Positions 11,920-21,514 of a stretch of 64,000 nt of DNA are shown in pieces (position 1 is the first letter of the stretch; each line of letters starts with the position of its first letter). This DNA is from Hygrocybe punicea (Eukaryota; Basidiomycota; Agaricomycetes; Agaricales; Hygrophoraceae): the NCBI GenBank assembly GCA_963556145.1, contig OY744465.1, positions 2,170,001 to 2,234,000 on the forward strand, in the 5' to 3' direction. The position numbers and the translations under genes are program-made. The notes under the pieces were generated by a model. The model was not told the origin of the DNA and did not search any database. It worked only from the letters and a program-made list of their open reading frames with translations.

Positions 11920-12058
11920 TTATTAATAACATTTCTTCCATTCTTTTCATTAGTCGCATTATTGTGTTCTCATTCTCTTGTTCTCATTTGTTCTCGTTTG
12001 TCTTCCTGTGTCCTCTTGTACTGCTCTCTGTTCACTATCATACATACATGATGAGCAA
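11920..12058. other. convergent 3' intergenic spacer in the transposon
   Basis: T-rich, with repeats of a TTCTCATT/TTCTCGTT word between the stop codons of the 163-residue gene and the transposase. It probably holds both poly(A) regions. Confidence 0.4.
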
Positions 12059-15000
12059 TTAGATATCTTCGAAATCCTGTTCTATGCCACCTAACGCTGC
12101 AACATCCAAGCCAAGTTTTTCTCCAACGAATGAGATTCCCTCCAGAGCAGGAAATGGAGGTAAAGCAACGACAGAGAGAATATCATGCACATTGATAACT
12201 TCGAGTTTGTTCTGACCTTGATATCGACAAGCCCATAATGTGTTATATGACATTTGTAATATGGTGGGGTTCGGTGGGGAATACGTTGATACAAGAGCGA
12301 GTGTTCTGGTCTCGTTCTGAACATTTGCTTGAAAGAAGAATTGTACTTCGCCGTAGTTGAGCGTGTCATCTGTTTGAAACTAACTGACAATGAGAATAAC
12401 ATGTATATGTAGTCTTTACGATTACCTTGATATTGCGGGACATACGGACAACCTGCCCAAGCGATTTGGACTTTTCCTTCCAAGAAGATCGTGCATTTTG
12501 TCCAGTTGGCAGGCGCAATCGTGCCCACCGACGCACATGAGGAATCCAGTCCGGTGCAGGCCTCTCGTTGGCGAGTTCCATGTACTCACGAATAGCGGTG
12601 CCGGCAGGATCAGGGATTCTGACTGCCCTCTTGTCTCTTGCACGTAATAAAATGTACCCATCACCGAGAACTAGAGAGCCCCGAGGTAGTGTTTCATCTG
12701 GCTGAAGTTCCGGAATCATTGCCTTGAGTGCATTCACTTGCGCTCGTCGAATGCCACGTTGTGCGAGGTTTGCATATGGACGGGATGGTTGTTTGATTTC
12801 TTCCGTAAGGTTTCCGATTGTTCGTTCCATTGTCCATTGTGTGTAATAGCAGGGTGGGCCGAGCCGAATGGTTTCCCGTGTAAGATGTAAAAGGCCGTGG
12901 ATGCTGGGTCGGCAGAAATGGATACGCTCAGGTTTTCTTTGATAATATAGCTCCTCGAACTCCTGCACAAATTCGGTGATAAGTGTATGAGCGTTTGTTA
13001 TATCCGCTCTTGTGATGACGCGTTGGTGGAGAATTCGGACTGCTGCCACGAGTTTGCAGAAGTTTTGGAAATAGTGATCAGGAAGGAGACCGTAGAAAAG
13101 ACCAGGGCCAAGGACGAAGATGTAGGTTAAAAACTCCCAGGCTTTATAACCACTGGAGATGCGTTCTGCAGGATTACGGGGCAGGACATCGAAAGACCCA
13201 GGTAGATAAGGTGTCATTTCGGCAACGTGCTTCCCGTGCTCTTGCCAAGCTTCGCCTTGCAGAACGGCCCAGTCCCAAGTTGTCTTATCATCGGGGGCTT
13301 TGCATTTGATAATTCCGCGCCAAAGGGAGAGGAGTAGGTCAGTTATGTTGAGAGCAATGAGATGCATTAGGTCGGCGGCAAAGCAACCTGGGATCGCAAG
13401 CATCCGGCGGGAGGGCAATCCGCTGAAAAGACTTGGCTTAACGATTCCAGTGAGTTTGCGGCGATCTTCATATTCCCTGTTAGTGAGTGACGCAATGAGA
13501 TAAGTGAGATTGTTGAGATATTCATCAGGAGGTCGGGATGGCATGCGAGTGAAATTGTAGTCGGCATGGTCGCAACCATCGACATGGTAATGATGTGGTT
13601 TGAGGTGAACGGGATAATACCTCTTGTCTCCAGGAAACCGGCGTCCTTTAATGGGGCAGTACAAACGACATGAGTAGTATCCCTGATGGCCGGTCAGGCC
13701 ATTGACAGTTGTCGCACCGGGGCCATCAGCCGTTCCGATGACAAAGAAGGGGTGGGAGAGATAAATGGATGCATCGTATGCATCCCAGATGTAGAAACCG
13801 TCACGTTGCAGTGCCGAGAGATGGTTAAGAGTCGGATATGAGAAGGAATCGAAGTGTTTCGGTTTATTGGGTCCAGTAATAAACCCACCGGGGAGTACGT
13901 GTCTTTTGGTGTATCTCTTGTCGGGGGAGAGTTCGAATAGGATCCAAATAAGAATCCAGCAATCAGAGCACTTCTTTTCGTAGAGTTGTGCCCCATCGAG
14001 TGAGAGAACCAGTGCGATATCATGGTCGCCGATATCACCTCGGATGAAGGCTTCAAGGTATTCTGAACCGGTGACAAAATCGTCGTAGGCATCGAGTACT
14101 CCATTTTTTGCTTGGAGTTCTTCCACAACTTCTCTCGTGCGAGTCCTTCGATAGCACATGGCTGCAGCCGTTTCCTGGCTGCGGTATAATGCTTGTAGTT
14201 GGGGTCCAAGGGGGATGGTGTGAAATGTTTGACATGGAACCTTTTTCTCACCATTGCTTGTGTCGTATAGAGTACGGTCATATCGGAATGTGTTGCAGTA
14301 AGGACAGTGGGTTAGATCTTTGAAAGGACCAGTGTAACCGATGCATGAATTAATGCACATGTCATGGACTATGGATGTGATGCCAGTTAGTTGTGTGATT
14401 CGACGCTTGAGCCTGTCTTGAGAGAGAAACTCGCATTCAGGGAAGCGACCGCAAACGGCATCACGAACTTTCGCGTAGCAATCTTCGGAAGCGTTGTTTG
14501 TGGCAAGGAATACTTTGAGCGCAAGTAGAAGGTCTGGGTCATCGATTTCGGGGGGCCCTTGCAATGGATTTCTGAGGCGATCAATGATTTCATCATCGAG
14601 GGTGCCATCATCGAGTGTTGCATTGCGTAAAAGATTGATAAACTGGAGCGTTGTTTTGAGGTCGTTGAGGGTGGCATTGTCGGGATCGAATTCCAGTGGT
14701 AAATCGCTTGCGTCAGAGATGGGACTGGTCCGACTCGGTGCATCCATACCATGCGGATTGGTGGGGTAGTTTCCAGACTCGGAGGTGGTATTATCCTAAT
14801 TCTCATTATTATATGGACGGCGAGAGGCCCGGGCAGTGATCTAGATGCTTACCTCAAATGGATTGAGATCTTCACTAAATCCATCCTCATCGTCATCCGG
14901 TGCGACTGTTACAGATGGAGGTCTGGGTTCAGGTGTCGGCGAATTGGGATGGTGCGCAAAAGGAACGTCCGTGTATAGTTCTTCAATATCATCGCCTTGC

Positions 15001-15320
15001 ATTGGGATCTCAGGTTCGCGGTCATAAATCAGATGTTCCTCACTGTGTAGAACATCCATAGGTTCATCATCATCTTCGAGCGGTGGGGGCTCTCTGTCAG
15101 ACTGTATCGAGTCCAGTGGTGGAATGTTGTGTTCAGCCAGGTATTGTTGAAGGATATCTGCAGTGTGGTTGCGGTATTGGGCATGCCTTTCGTACGTCCT
15201 CCGAGAGACCTCTTTCCGCTCCTTGCAATGCCTCTGACAGTCACAGAAGTAGCGGCGTTCCCTATAGCAGATCGTTGGAACTAGTAACTTGATAGGAAAA
15301 TTAAACTCACATAGTTGCAT
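12059..15320 (-). CDS. Tnp2-family transposase
   Basis: Catalyses excision and insertion of the element. Exons 15320-14853, 14795-12426 and 12379-12059 total 3159 nt (1052 residues), in frame at both junctions. The N-terminus has a zinc-knuckle-like CDCQRHC followed by RRTYERHAQYR, usual in basidiomycete Tnp2 proteins, then an acidic linker. The second exon carries a CxxC pair (HCPYCNTF). The RNase-H-like core has a first acidic motif LSLDGAQLYEKK, CWILIWI, then LPGGFITGPNKPKHFDSF and TADGPGA. A conserved HHYHVDGCDHADYNF segment follows. The C-terminal domain has YNTLWACRY and VINVHDILSVVALPPF with VGEKLGLDV, a hallmark of this family. No frame disruption is visible, so it may be active. A possible 49-nt intron just after the start codon would break the frame and was not used. 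Confidence 0.93.
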
Positions 15321-15360
15321 AGGATAGTGTAAAGTATCGCTATTGCGTTGCGGGAATATG

Positions 15361-15369
15361 ATTTATATA
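15361..15369 (-). promoter_or_regulatory. TATA box of the transposase gene
   Basis: ATTTATATA on the plus strand (TATATAAAT on the coding strand), about 41 nt upstream of the transposase ATG at 15320 and inside the element. Confidence 0.5.
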
Positions 15370-15502
15370 TCACGGCACAGGCGTATCCGAGAAGCAACTC
15401 AGAGGTGTATTCACATACAGCTATCTCGCGCAGATAAGATAAGATGGCAAACTATCCGAATATAGATATTGTATTTCGCACGAATCCACAAGACCTAAAT
15501 AT

Positions 15503-15529
15503 ATACGAAAATGTCCGATTCTCACTGGG
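15503..15529 (-). repeat. right terminal inverted repeat
   Basis: Ends CCGATTCTCACTGGG. Its reverse complement matches the left end at 26 of 27 positions, the one difference being G for A at position 24. Confidence 0.92.
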
Positions 15530-15536
15530 TGTCATC
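15530..15536. repeat. target-site duplication, right copy
   Basis: TGTCATC immediately after the right inverted repeat, identical to 8618-8624. Confidence 0.85.
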
Positions 15537-15975
15537 AGTGGAATACAAGAAATGGTCGCACATGCACGACCACTCCGACTGGAAAATAAATATCTTGGAT
15601 GAGAACGTTTGGACACAACTAGACATACGAGTCAATTAACGCACGAAAGACGCCTACACCATATATCATGCGAAGAATTTCATTCATCACGGGTTATAAC
15701 CAAACTTCAATGCGAGGCGGGACGTAGACTCCCGGAGTGCGGGTAGCAAAATTCCTTAAGCGACAGCAGTGAGAGTATGGGCTGTTGGTTGGAGAGGAGC
15801 CACTGGCGTACACGCCACCGAATAAGGCATATAACTATTGAGAGTGATTGTAGCGTTGTTGTGTCCAACGGCAAAGCACATACAGCCTCGTGGACTGGAG
15901 GTGGCTTAACTTGCTGGCAAGCCGTTCGTCGGGAGCTGAGAGGTGCTTTGGTGTATTGGCCAAAGAGTGTGTTTC
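15530..15975 (-). pseudogene. 5' half of the split PPxY-protein pseudogene
   Basis: Collinear with 17908-18407. Shared blocks include GAATGAGAACGTTTTGACACAAC-like sequence, the start region and CAACGGCAAAGCACATACA. In the intact relative the frame opens MKLFACYVV. Here the matching frame reads MKFFA then TGA, a Cys-to-stop change, with more stops after it. This copy is therefore dead independently of the transposon. Confidence 0.75.
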
Positions 15976-16773
15976 TTGACATTAAAGCTGGCGGTTTCCC
16001 TCGGTGACCAGCACACCTGGCTGCCAACTCGGAATGGGTTCTGCGAAGTCGGGCCATTCATTCAAGTTTCGCTAGGCTCGAAAGTCGTCGACACAATTAT
16101 GGAGGAAGATTTTCGAATTAATCATGACACTTGTTCAACCTTTGTCGGCCGAAATGGGTTTTGAACAAACTCCGAGACAGCGCTTCATGCGTGCGTCGTG
16201 TGTCGTGCTTCGGTGTCATGTACCCTGCATTCTGAATTATCCAAGGGATCGAAGAGAAACATTGAAAAGCAAACGCGTCAAAGAGTTTTGGAGACAACAC
16301 GGCTGTACATTCTCTCAATGTCTTCGAGACGACCTCGAACCGAGTCGAACGTTGCACAGGTTCCTCACTATTCCTGAGGTCGGCACGGGTGGACATGTGC
16401 TCGAGTTCCAATGCCCTCCCCTTCCAGACAGCGCCCCACTTGTACATTCTCTCTCTCGAAACGGTGCCGTTTACAGAAGTTAACGGCTGCCAGGCAATTG
16501 GGTTCCAAGCAAAGACGCACTACAGAGATGACGACTCGGAACTAGGATATTTGTGGTTATTGCGTACTGTAGCGGCATGTCAACGGAGTCGGCGACAGTG
16601 GATTCAAAATTGGCCGCCTTTTAAAATCGTTTGAGCGATTGCAGGTGACCTGTCGATTAGAAAGGTCCTGCCCAAAAATAACAAACGAACAACCTAAGAA
16701 AGGAAATATTTCGTACCTGTGGCAGAATGTCTGCAGTGCCACCGAGCCACAATCTCGGCAGTTCGGGGATGTA
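15976..16773. other. no convincing gene
   Basis: Overlapping open frames on both strands at 16118-16483 have no recognisable domain and mirror each other, as expected of chance. An 8-bp target duplication copy GGGATGTA lies at 16766-16773. Confidence 0.4.
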
Positions 16774-17348
16774 AGGACCCCCGATTATCTCTACTAAGGC
16801 CAGATCAAAATCCGGACAAATTTTGAGGTTTTAGCACAAAATGCCAGGGTAAAGTCCGGACAAAACCGCTCCAGGTGGCAAAAATGCCAGTTCCAAAGTC
16901 CGGACAGGGAGACCCCCAGCTACCTGAGGCCAGTTAGAAATCCGGACAAGGGGACATTGCAAGAAATTTTAATTGATTAATAATTAATTTCGAGCCATCC
17001 CGGAGGTCACAGCTCGCATGCAAACGAAGCATTATGCTTTGTTACCCTCAATCTCAATCCTCTGTCTACTGAATCTCCAATCTGGTGTGAAATCTTTATC
17101 TAAAGGTAACATTTCGCTTTCGGTGGAGAACACCAAGATGTTCATGAATCTACACCAAGGATCCAAGAAGTATGAAATTCCGCCTTCCTAGTAGGCTAGA
17201 TCGCTAATCCGGACAAAATTTACTGAAATTGGCAGGCCAGATCAAAGTCCGGACAAAATTGGCCAAAATTGGCCATTTTTTATCCGGACATGAAAATCAA
17301 AATTCGAGTTTTTGTGATCTGGCCTTGGTAGAGATAATCGGGGGTCCT
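16774..17348. mobile_element. 575-bp MITE with 8-bp target duplication
   Basis: Terminal inverted repeats begin AGGACCCCCGATTATCTCTA and extend about 36 bp to AAGGCCAGATCA with few mismatches. Perfect flanking duplications GGGATGTA lie at 16766-16773 and 17349-17356. There is no coding capacity. The interior has seven copies of the word TCCGGACA (near 16811, 16855, 16899, 16941, 17208, 17248 and 17283), clustered towards both ends like subterminal transposase-binding sites. An 8-bp duplication is typical of hAT-like and a few other superfamilies. No autonomous partner is in the window. Confidence 0.9.
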
Positions 17349-17394
17349 GGGATGTAGGGTGGCAGTGACTTCCGAGTCCTGTCACCATATTTAG

Positions 17395-18407
17395 TCGAAT
17401 GTAGAAAATTCTGGTGGGCTATGTGCAGGAGTTGCCGGAACACAGTGGCCCACACTTCTTCACTGCCAACGGAACGACGGTGAACACAGTCGGATAGATT
17501 GAAAGAGTACTGGGACGATTGGGAGGTGAACAAAAAAGGAATACCAAGTACTTATGTGATTAAGTAGATAAATTTCCGGAAGAGCGTGCCTATCACGTCC
17601 CCAAATTTAAAGCAGAAGATGGTCTTAGCCTGTCCGGTCCATACACGAGTATGTGGATTCGATGGTCGAAATGCCTGCGATTAGGCTACGTTTGATGCGA
17701 TGATGTTTGGTAATTATGACTTGCTTACATTCCCTTAAACGGCTTCGCAATACTCCGGTGGTTTCAGGTATGCAGGCGGAGGAGGTTGCAATATGGTAGA
17801 TGATTCAGGGGTGTCAAAAGGATCATAGCGACTTGGTGAGAGATTATCGATCCGATTCGAACCAGAGTTGAGAGGACGGGTATCGCGAGGCGGCTCCGTG
17901 GACCAGTTGTCATCCGAGTCGGTGGAACACAGGAAATGCTCGCACGTGCAACGGATTATTAGTCCAATGATAATCATTCCCACTAGGAAGACAAATCTTG
18001 AATGAGAACGTTTTGACACAACCAGATGCCAGAACCAATAACGTACGAAAGAGGCCGACACCACATAACATGCGAACAATTTCATTCATGACGGACTATG
18101 CCCGATCTTTAATGCGAGGAGACCCGGGCTGTAGATTTCCGGAGTGTATTTAGGAAGTGTCTTTGGGTGGCGGGAGTGTGAGGTGCTGCTGTTCAAGTTG
18201 GTGGGGTCACAGACATGGCTTCGTCGCTTCTTATATCAATGGGGACAAGTCACTGCCGGACACGCCACCGACTACAACATTGAGAGTGAGTGCGGCGTTG
18301 TGGACCATGGCAAAGCACATACACAGCCTTGTCACCCTGTGGTGGTACAGAACTCGTTGGAAAGCGGGATATGAGACTCGGTGCTTTGGTGTAGTGGCCA
18401 AAGCATT
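17395..18407 (-). repeat. tandem duplicate copy 2, unoccupied by the transposon
   Basis: Direct-orientation homologue of 8185-8624 joined to 15530-15975, diverged by substitutions and small indels. Near 17910 it reads GGACCAGTTGTCATCCGAGT, with a single TGTCATC where the other copy holds the 6.9-kb element. Confidence 0.85.
17735..18085 (-). CDS. small single-span membrane protein with C-terminal PPxY motifs
   Basis: 116 residues in one open frame. A hydrophobic helix at about residues 30-50 (FVFLVGMIIIGLIIRCTC) is preceded by a weaker hydrophobic N-terminus that could act as a signal peptide. The cytosolic-type tail is polar and ends PPPPAYLKPPEYCEAV, with two PPxY motifs. It is related to the tail of the 7225-7701 product and to the disrupted copy at 8185-8624. 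An alternative ATG four bases upstream opens another frame without the PPxY tail. The gene may have further 5' exons, and the model is provisional. Confidence 0.5.
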   Translation of the reverse strand: MKLFACYVVSASFVRYWFWHLVVSKRSHSRFVFLVGMIIIGLIIRCTCEHFLCSTDSDDNWSTEPPRDTRPLNSGSNRIDNLSPSRYDPFDTPESSTILQPPPPAYLKPPEYCEAV

Positions 18408-18554
18408 GACAGCATTGGGTGTGCGGGCCATTACTATTGTGTATTGCACGTGACCTTTTATAGGCTCGGACACTATTCCCGGTCGTCTGTTCATCATCAC
18501 TGAATACAGAGTCGGACTACATGGACGAACAGGGAATCATCCATCGAAGACCCC

Positions 18555-19318
18555 CTATTCCATTGAAGACCTATCATTATCCAGAATCGAATCAAACGTC
18601 GGACGATGCCTGAGGCGGTCAATTGCAGAGGAGGCCGAAATTGAGGTCCGCAGCAGCATACTCAAACAACCAGGCCGTCCAATGTGCATCGCAGAAAACT
18701 CGCTTGTGGTCAAATCAATCGACGGTTCCTGACGATGTCGACCCCAAGCAGCTGTTCCGCCCTGCACCCCATACATTGCGTATGAATGTGCCAACGAACT
18801 GGCGCATGCACTCCAGTCGCTCCGTCGATGACCACCAACACTCCAGTTTGTATAAACTAATTGGTGGTTCTTGGGAGGTGATGGACATAGTTGAGTCGTG
18901 TCGACGGTGCCCGCAGTTGTACGGCTGTATTACTTGTGACGATGCCGGTGCCCGGAAATAGAAGCTCGATGTGTCGCTGTCCACACGGCTGCGTTGGGGC
19001 AGTCGATTGATGAATGAGAACGTATCATCAACAACCATCGACATGGAATGAATCAGATCTCGGACGAAGGCGTCTCGGGCAAACTGGGCAGGCCATGCTC
19101 AAATGGATCGGTAGAGCCCGGATTGATGACGAATCCACAAGACGACACCGAGGCAATGCTAAACAGAGACTCATGCCGCCTGTGCACTGTTCTACGCGAT
19201 ATGGGAGGGTGGAATGCAGGCCCGTTGGCAAATTCGAAGCCACGTCGCACCATCTCGAATGACTCGAATCCTGCAAAGCTGATCTCGGAGGAGTGTCTGG
19301 AGTGCCTACGGCACTCAT
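18555..19318 (-). pseudogene. decayed Ser/Asp-rich coding relic
   Basis: Three minus-strand frames in series (19318-19028, 19044-18715, 18794-18555) carry patches that look coding but not in one frame: HRRHDSTMSITSQEPPISLY, then AHSYAMYGVQGGTAAWGRH, SEFSAMHIGRPG and RPTFDSILDNDRSSME. Such Asp-Ser and small-residue blocks occur together in long low-complexity agaricomycete proteins of unknown role, so a shifted, truncated copy is suspected. I cannot name the family. Confidence 0.35.
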
Positions 19319-19471
19319 GCTCTGCGGAGCGTTCCTCGCTTGACGTGTAGAGCTGGAGTCAAAGTTGGGCGCATCTGGGGGCTTGCAGGGGGTATGTGAA
19401 CAGCTTTAGCGAATATGGACCTGTACCGCATTGTCTTCTTCTATCGCCGACGAATTTGATAACGGACGACA

Positions 19472-19900
19472 ATGCGAGGGTGGGGGATGATATCCAACAG
19501 AGTCAATGGCTTCTCCTGTTGCTTGGCCTCCTGTGGTCAATCACCTGGAAAGCGCATTCACCCACGCGGGAACACCGAGATGAACACAATCACCCACAGG
19601 AGCATCTTGCACCGTGTGCTGCATTTGGGCTCACTGAAGGAACTCAGCGTGCAGTGCGAGGACTTGGATACAATCGGGTCGATATGGAGGAGAATGGCGT
19701 TTCCTGTATTGGAAAAGCTCGAAATCGCGGGGTTGAGCATGTGCGATCGCGAAGGCGTACCTACTCCGGTTCTCCCGCGGTTGGAATCAATATTCCATGA
19801 TGCCCGCCTTCTCCACCTTACGCATCTCACGCTATCGCATCTCGATATCTCGGAAGGGCAATGCATGGCTACATGGCCGCCCTTGTTTCTTTGTCGCTGA
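19472..19900 (+). pseudogene. F-box/LRR gene fragment
   Basis: A 142-residue frame with LRR spacing: LGSLKELSVQ, FPVLEKLEIAG, LPRLESIF and LTHLTLSHLDI. It resembles the middle of mushroom F-box proteins. No F-box is seen upstream and no continuation downstream, so it is read as a fragment. Confidence 0.5.
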
Positions 19901-19929
19901 ATATATGCAAGGGCGTCGGGAAGTTAATT

Positions 19930-20644
19930 GATTATCTCAGCGACGAACTCACCGGGTCTTGGTGATGGCCAGTCAAAGCCGCCACCATACAGCCGGCGAC
20001 GGCAGCAGCAACCACAAGCGAGCACAACATCCCAAAGTGTTTTGATAGTGGTGTCATTGCTTATTGTCCACAATAAACGCCAGCAGCAACAGCATGAGGC
20101 TTGTGCAGGGATCCTGCGTGCTTCTAGGGCTCTGATCATGTTGCAAGATACAACCCACCGGCAAAGTATCATTCCAGGAGTCAATATTCCATATCAAGTT
20201 CGTGGCGCTGACATTGCTGGTAGTCAAGTTGATCTTGAGATTGGCACCATTTGAAATATTAATGCAGTTCAGCGCCGGTGGACCGTCAAGTGTAGAGAGC
20301 TTGGGAATGTTTTATCAAACATGACGACTCCTTGATGTTCAAATTGGGGTTGACACCCGGACGAACGTCGCCGGTACTAAACCTGATGTAAAACGGTAAA
20401 AGTAGGAAAAGTCGGAATCAGACATGTTAAGGTTGATGGTAGGGCAGAGACATATCAAGAACTCTCCCAAAAATTGTAGTTCTCCCGTGTCAAATGCCAA
20501 CTGTTGCAATTTTAGCTGAAGCCCAAGTATGACATGACTGCACTAGCATCCAAGGGTTGCAGCAAATCTACGAGGAACTTACTGCAAAAAAAAGAATAAC
20601 AGCGGTGAGCACAACGTTGCAAAGTGTTTTGATAGTGGCGTCAT
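19930..20644 (-). pseudogene. decayed secreted-protein gene with duplicated signal peptide
   Basis: The minus strand from ATG 20644 reads MTPLSKHFATLCSPLLFFFA, a plausible signal peptide. Candidate exons downstream include FSTGDVRPGVNPNLNIKES and CINISNGANLKINLTTSNVS followed by LIWNIDSWNDTLPVGC, a beta-rich, N-glycosylation-rich extracellular pattern. At ATG 20057 a second copy of the opening appears: MTPLSKHFGMLCSLVVAAA, ending near 19960 at a GTGAGT donor. The exons could not be joined into one open frame. A related piece (GFPVGCRLFRWNDIV) lies at about 20975-21070. Confidence 0.4.
20025..20089 (-). repeat. signal-peptide module, copy B
   Basis: About 65 nt close to identical to 20597-20660, sharing CAAAGTGTTTTGATAGTGG and TCATTGCTT and TTGTCCACA. 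The copies are 572-587 nt apart in direct orientation. Confidence 0.75.
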
Positions 20645-20660
20645 TGCTTCTTGTCCACAC
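20597..20660 (-). repeat. signal-peptide module, copy A
   Basis: Partner of 20025-20089. The shared block spans about 15 nt before the ATG and the first codons of the hydrophobic leader. Confidence 0.75.
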
Positions 20661-21514
20661 TAAGCGCCATCAGGTTTCGCTAGCAATGCTCCAGAAGAGG
20701 CAATGATTCGGAATGCCAAAGTGGGCTTTATGTGACAACAAAGAACTCACGATGAAGGCCTTTTTGTCTATGCCAGTGTGTAAAAGGCTGATCGGGCACG
20801 AACTTGGCTGTGTCCAAGTGTTATTGGATGAACAAAATCACCCCGAGATAATGATGCGAATCTCGTTGGTACTAATAGGGCTGAGGGTGTCATGTTCTAG
20901 TCTTACCCGTAGCTCTAAACATGGGGTGGGCGGCTGTTGGCAATTGACCGTTTGAAAGGGAGAAACACATACGCCACTTGCCAGCTTCCGAGCGTCTGGT
21001 TGTCATGGGCAGCTGCTGCTACAATGTCATTCCACCGAAACAGGCGGCAACCCACTGGAAAACCATATTATGAATTAACATTTTTGAAGCAATCAATCAT
21101 GCAAGATGTACCGGCTGGTGCCATCATGGCTGGGTAGAAAGTCCACAGCAAGGTCACAAGGAAGAACAGGCTCAACAATATCTTTCAACGTGGCGCACTG
21201 CCAGTGTGGGGCAGTATGTATGAGGAACGTTTGGGCCCATTGTGTTTGCGTAGAGCTTCAAGTACTAGTTTGAGCACTGTGCCAGTGCCACTGTCGTTGA
21301 GTTTTGATGAGCCCTTGGAGCCAATGGAACATCACCCGAACATGACGGGAACAATTACCTCGTTTCCTTGCAAGAGAAATGTTAGCGCCCGTAGTGCCGT
21401 TTCGGAAAAGTAATACCGAAACAACCCAGTTACGTGACCCCGCCGAGGTTACCAAGTTGGCACAAAAGAGATCGATATAAGCCATGCCTGGAACTCGTAG
21501 AAAACCCGTCCGTC
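20661..21514. other. gene debris, no intact gene
   Basis: Minus-strand fragments with a hydrophobic leader and short Cys-containing exons near 20930-21180 may be a further copy of the secreted-protein family. The plus-strand frames at 20713, 20937 and 21204 have no recognised content. Confidence 0.3.

Larger units (their letters stand above)
8625..15529 (-). mobile_element. complete Tnp2-family (CACTA-like) DNA transposon, 6905 bp
   Basis: Bounded by 27-bp terminal inverted repeats that match at 26 positions (the first 23 are identical) and by a 7-bp duplication TGTCATC. It carries a three-exon Tnp2 transposase (minus), a six-exon 699-residue accessory gene (minus) and a three-exon 163-residue gene (plus). 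All three are open and splice in frame, so the element looks autonomous. Flanking DNA joins into a block homologous to 17395-18407, which lacks the element, so the boundaries rest on two independent lines. Ends begin CCCAGTGAGAA, not CACTA, and the duplication is 7 bp, not the 3 bp usual for plant CACTA elements. The exact superfamily label (En/Spm versus a fungal branch such as Plavaka) is therefore left open. Confidence 0.93.

Noticed and set aside
14387..14806. Minus-strand ORF overlapping the transposase
   Set aside because: It is a shadow frame of the transposase. The Tnp2 motifs and C-terminal hallmark lie in the other frame.
8625..15529. Calling the element KDZ or a retrotransposon
   Set aside because: No TET/JBP-type gene, reverse transcriptase, integrase or LTR is present. 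The transposase motifs fit Tnp2.
16118..16483. Mirror-image ORFs on both strands
   Set aside because: No domain in either, no homologous copy in the window and no clear splice partners. Treated as chance.
17860..17880. GATTCGAACC resembling a tRNA T-arm
   Set aside because: It lies inside the PPxY gene and no acceptor, D or anticodon arms can be folded around it. No tRNA was found anywhere in the window.
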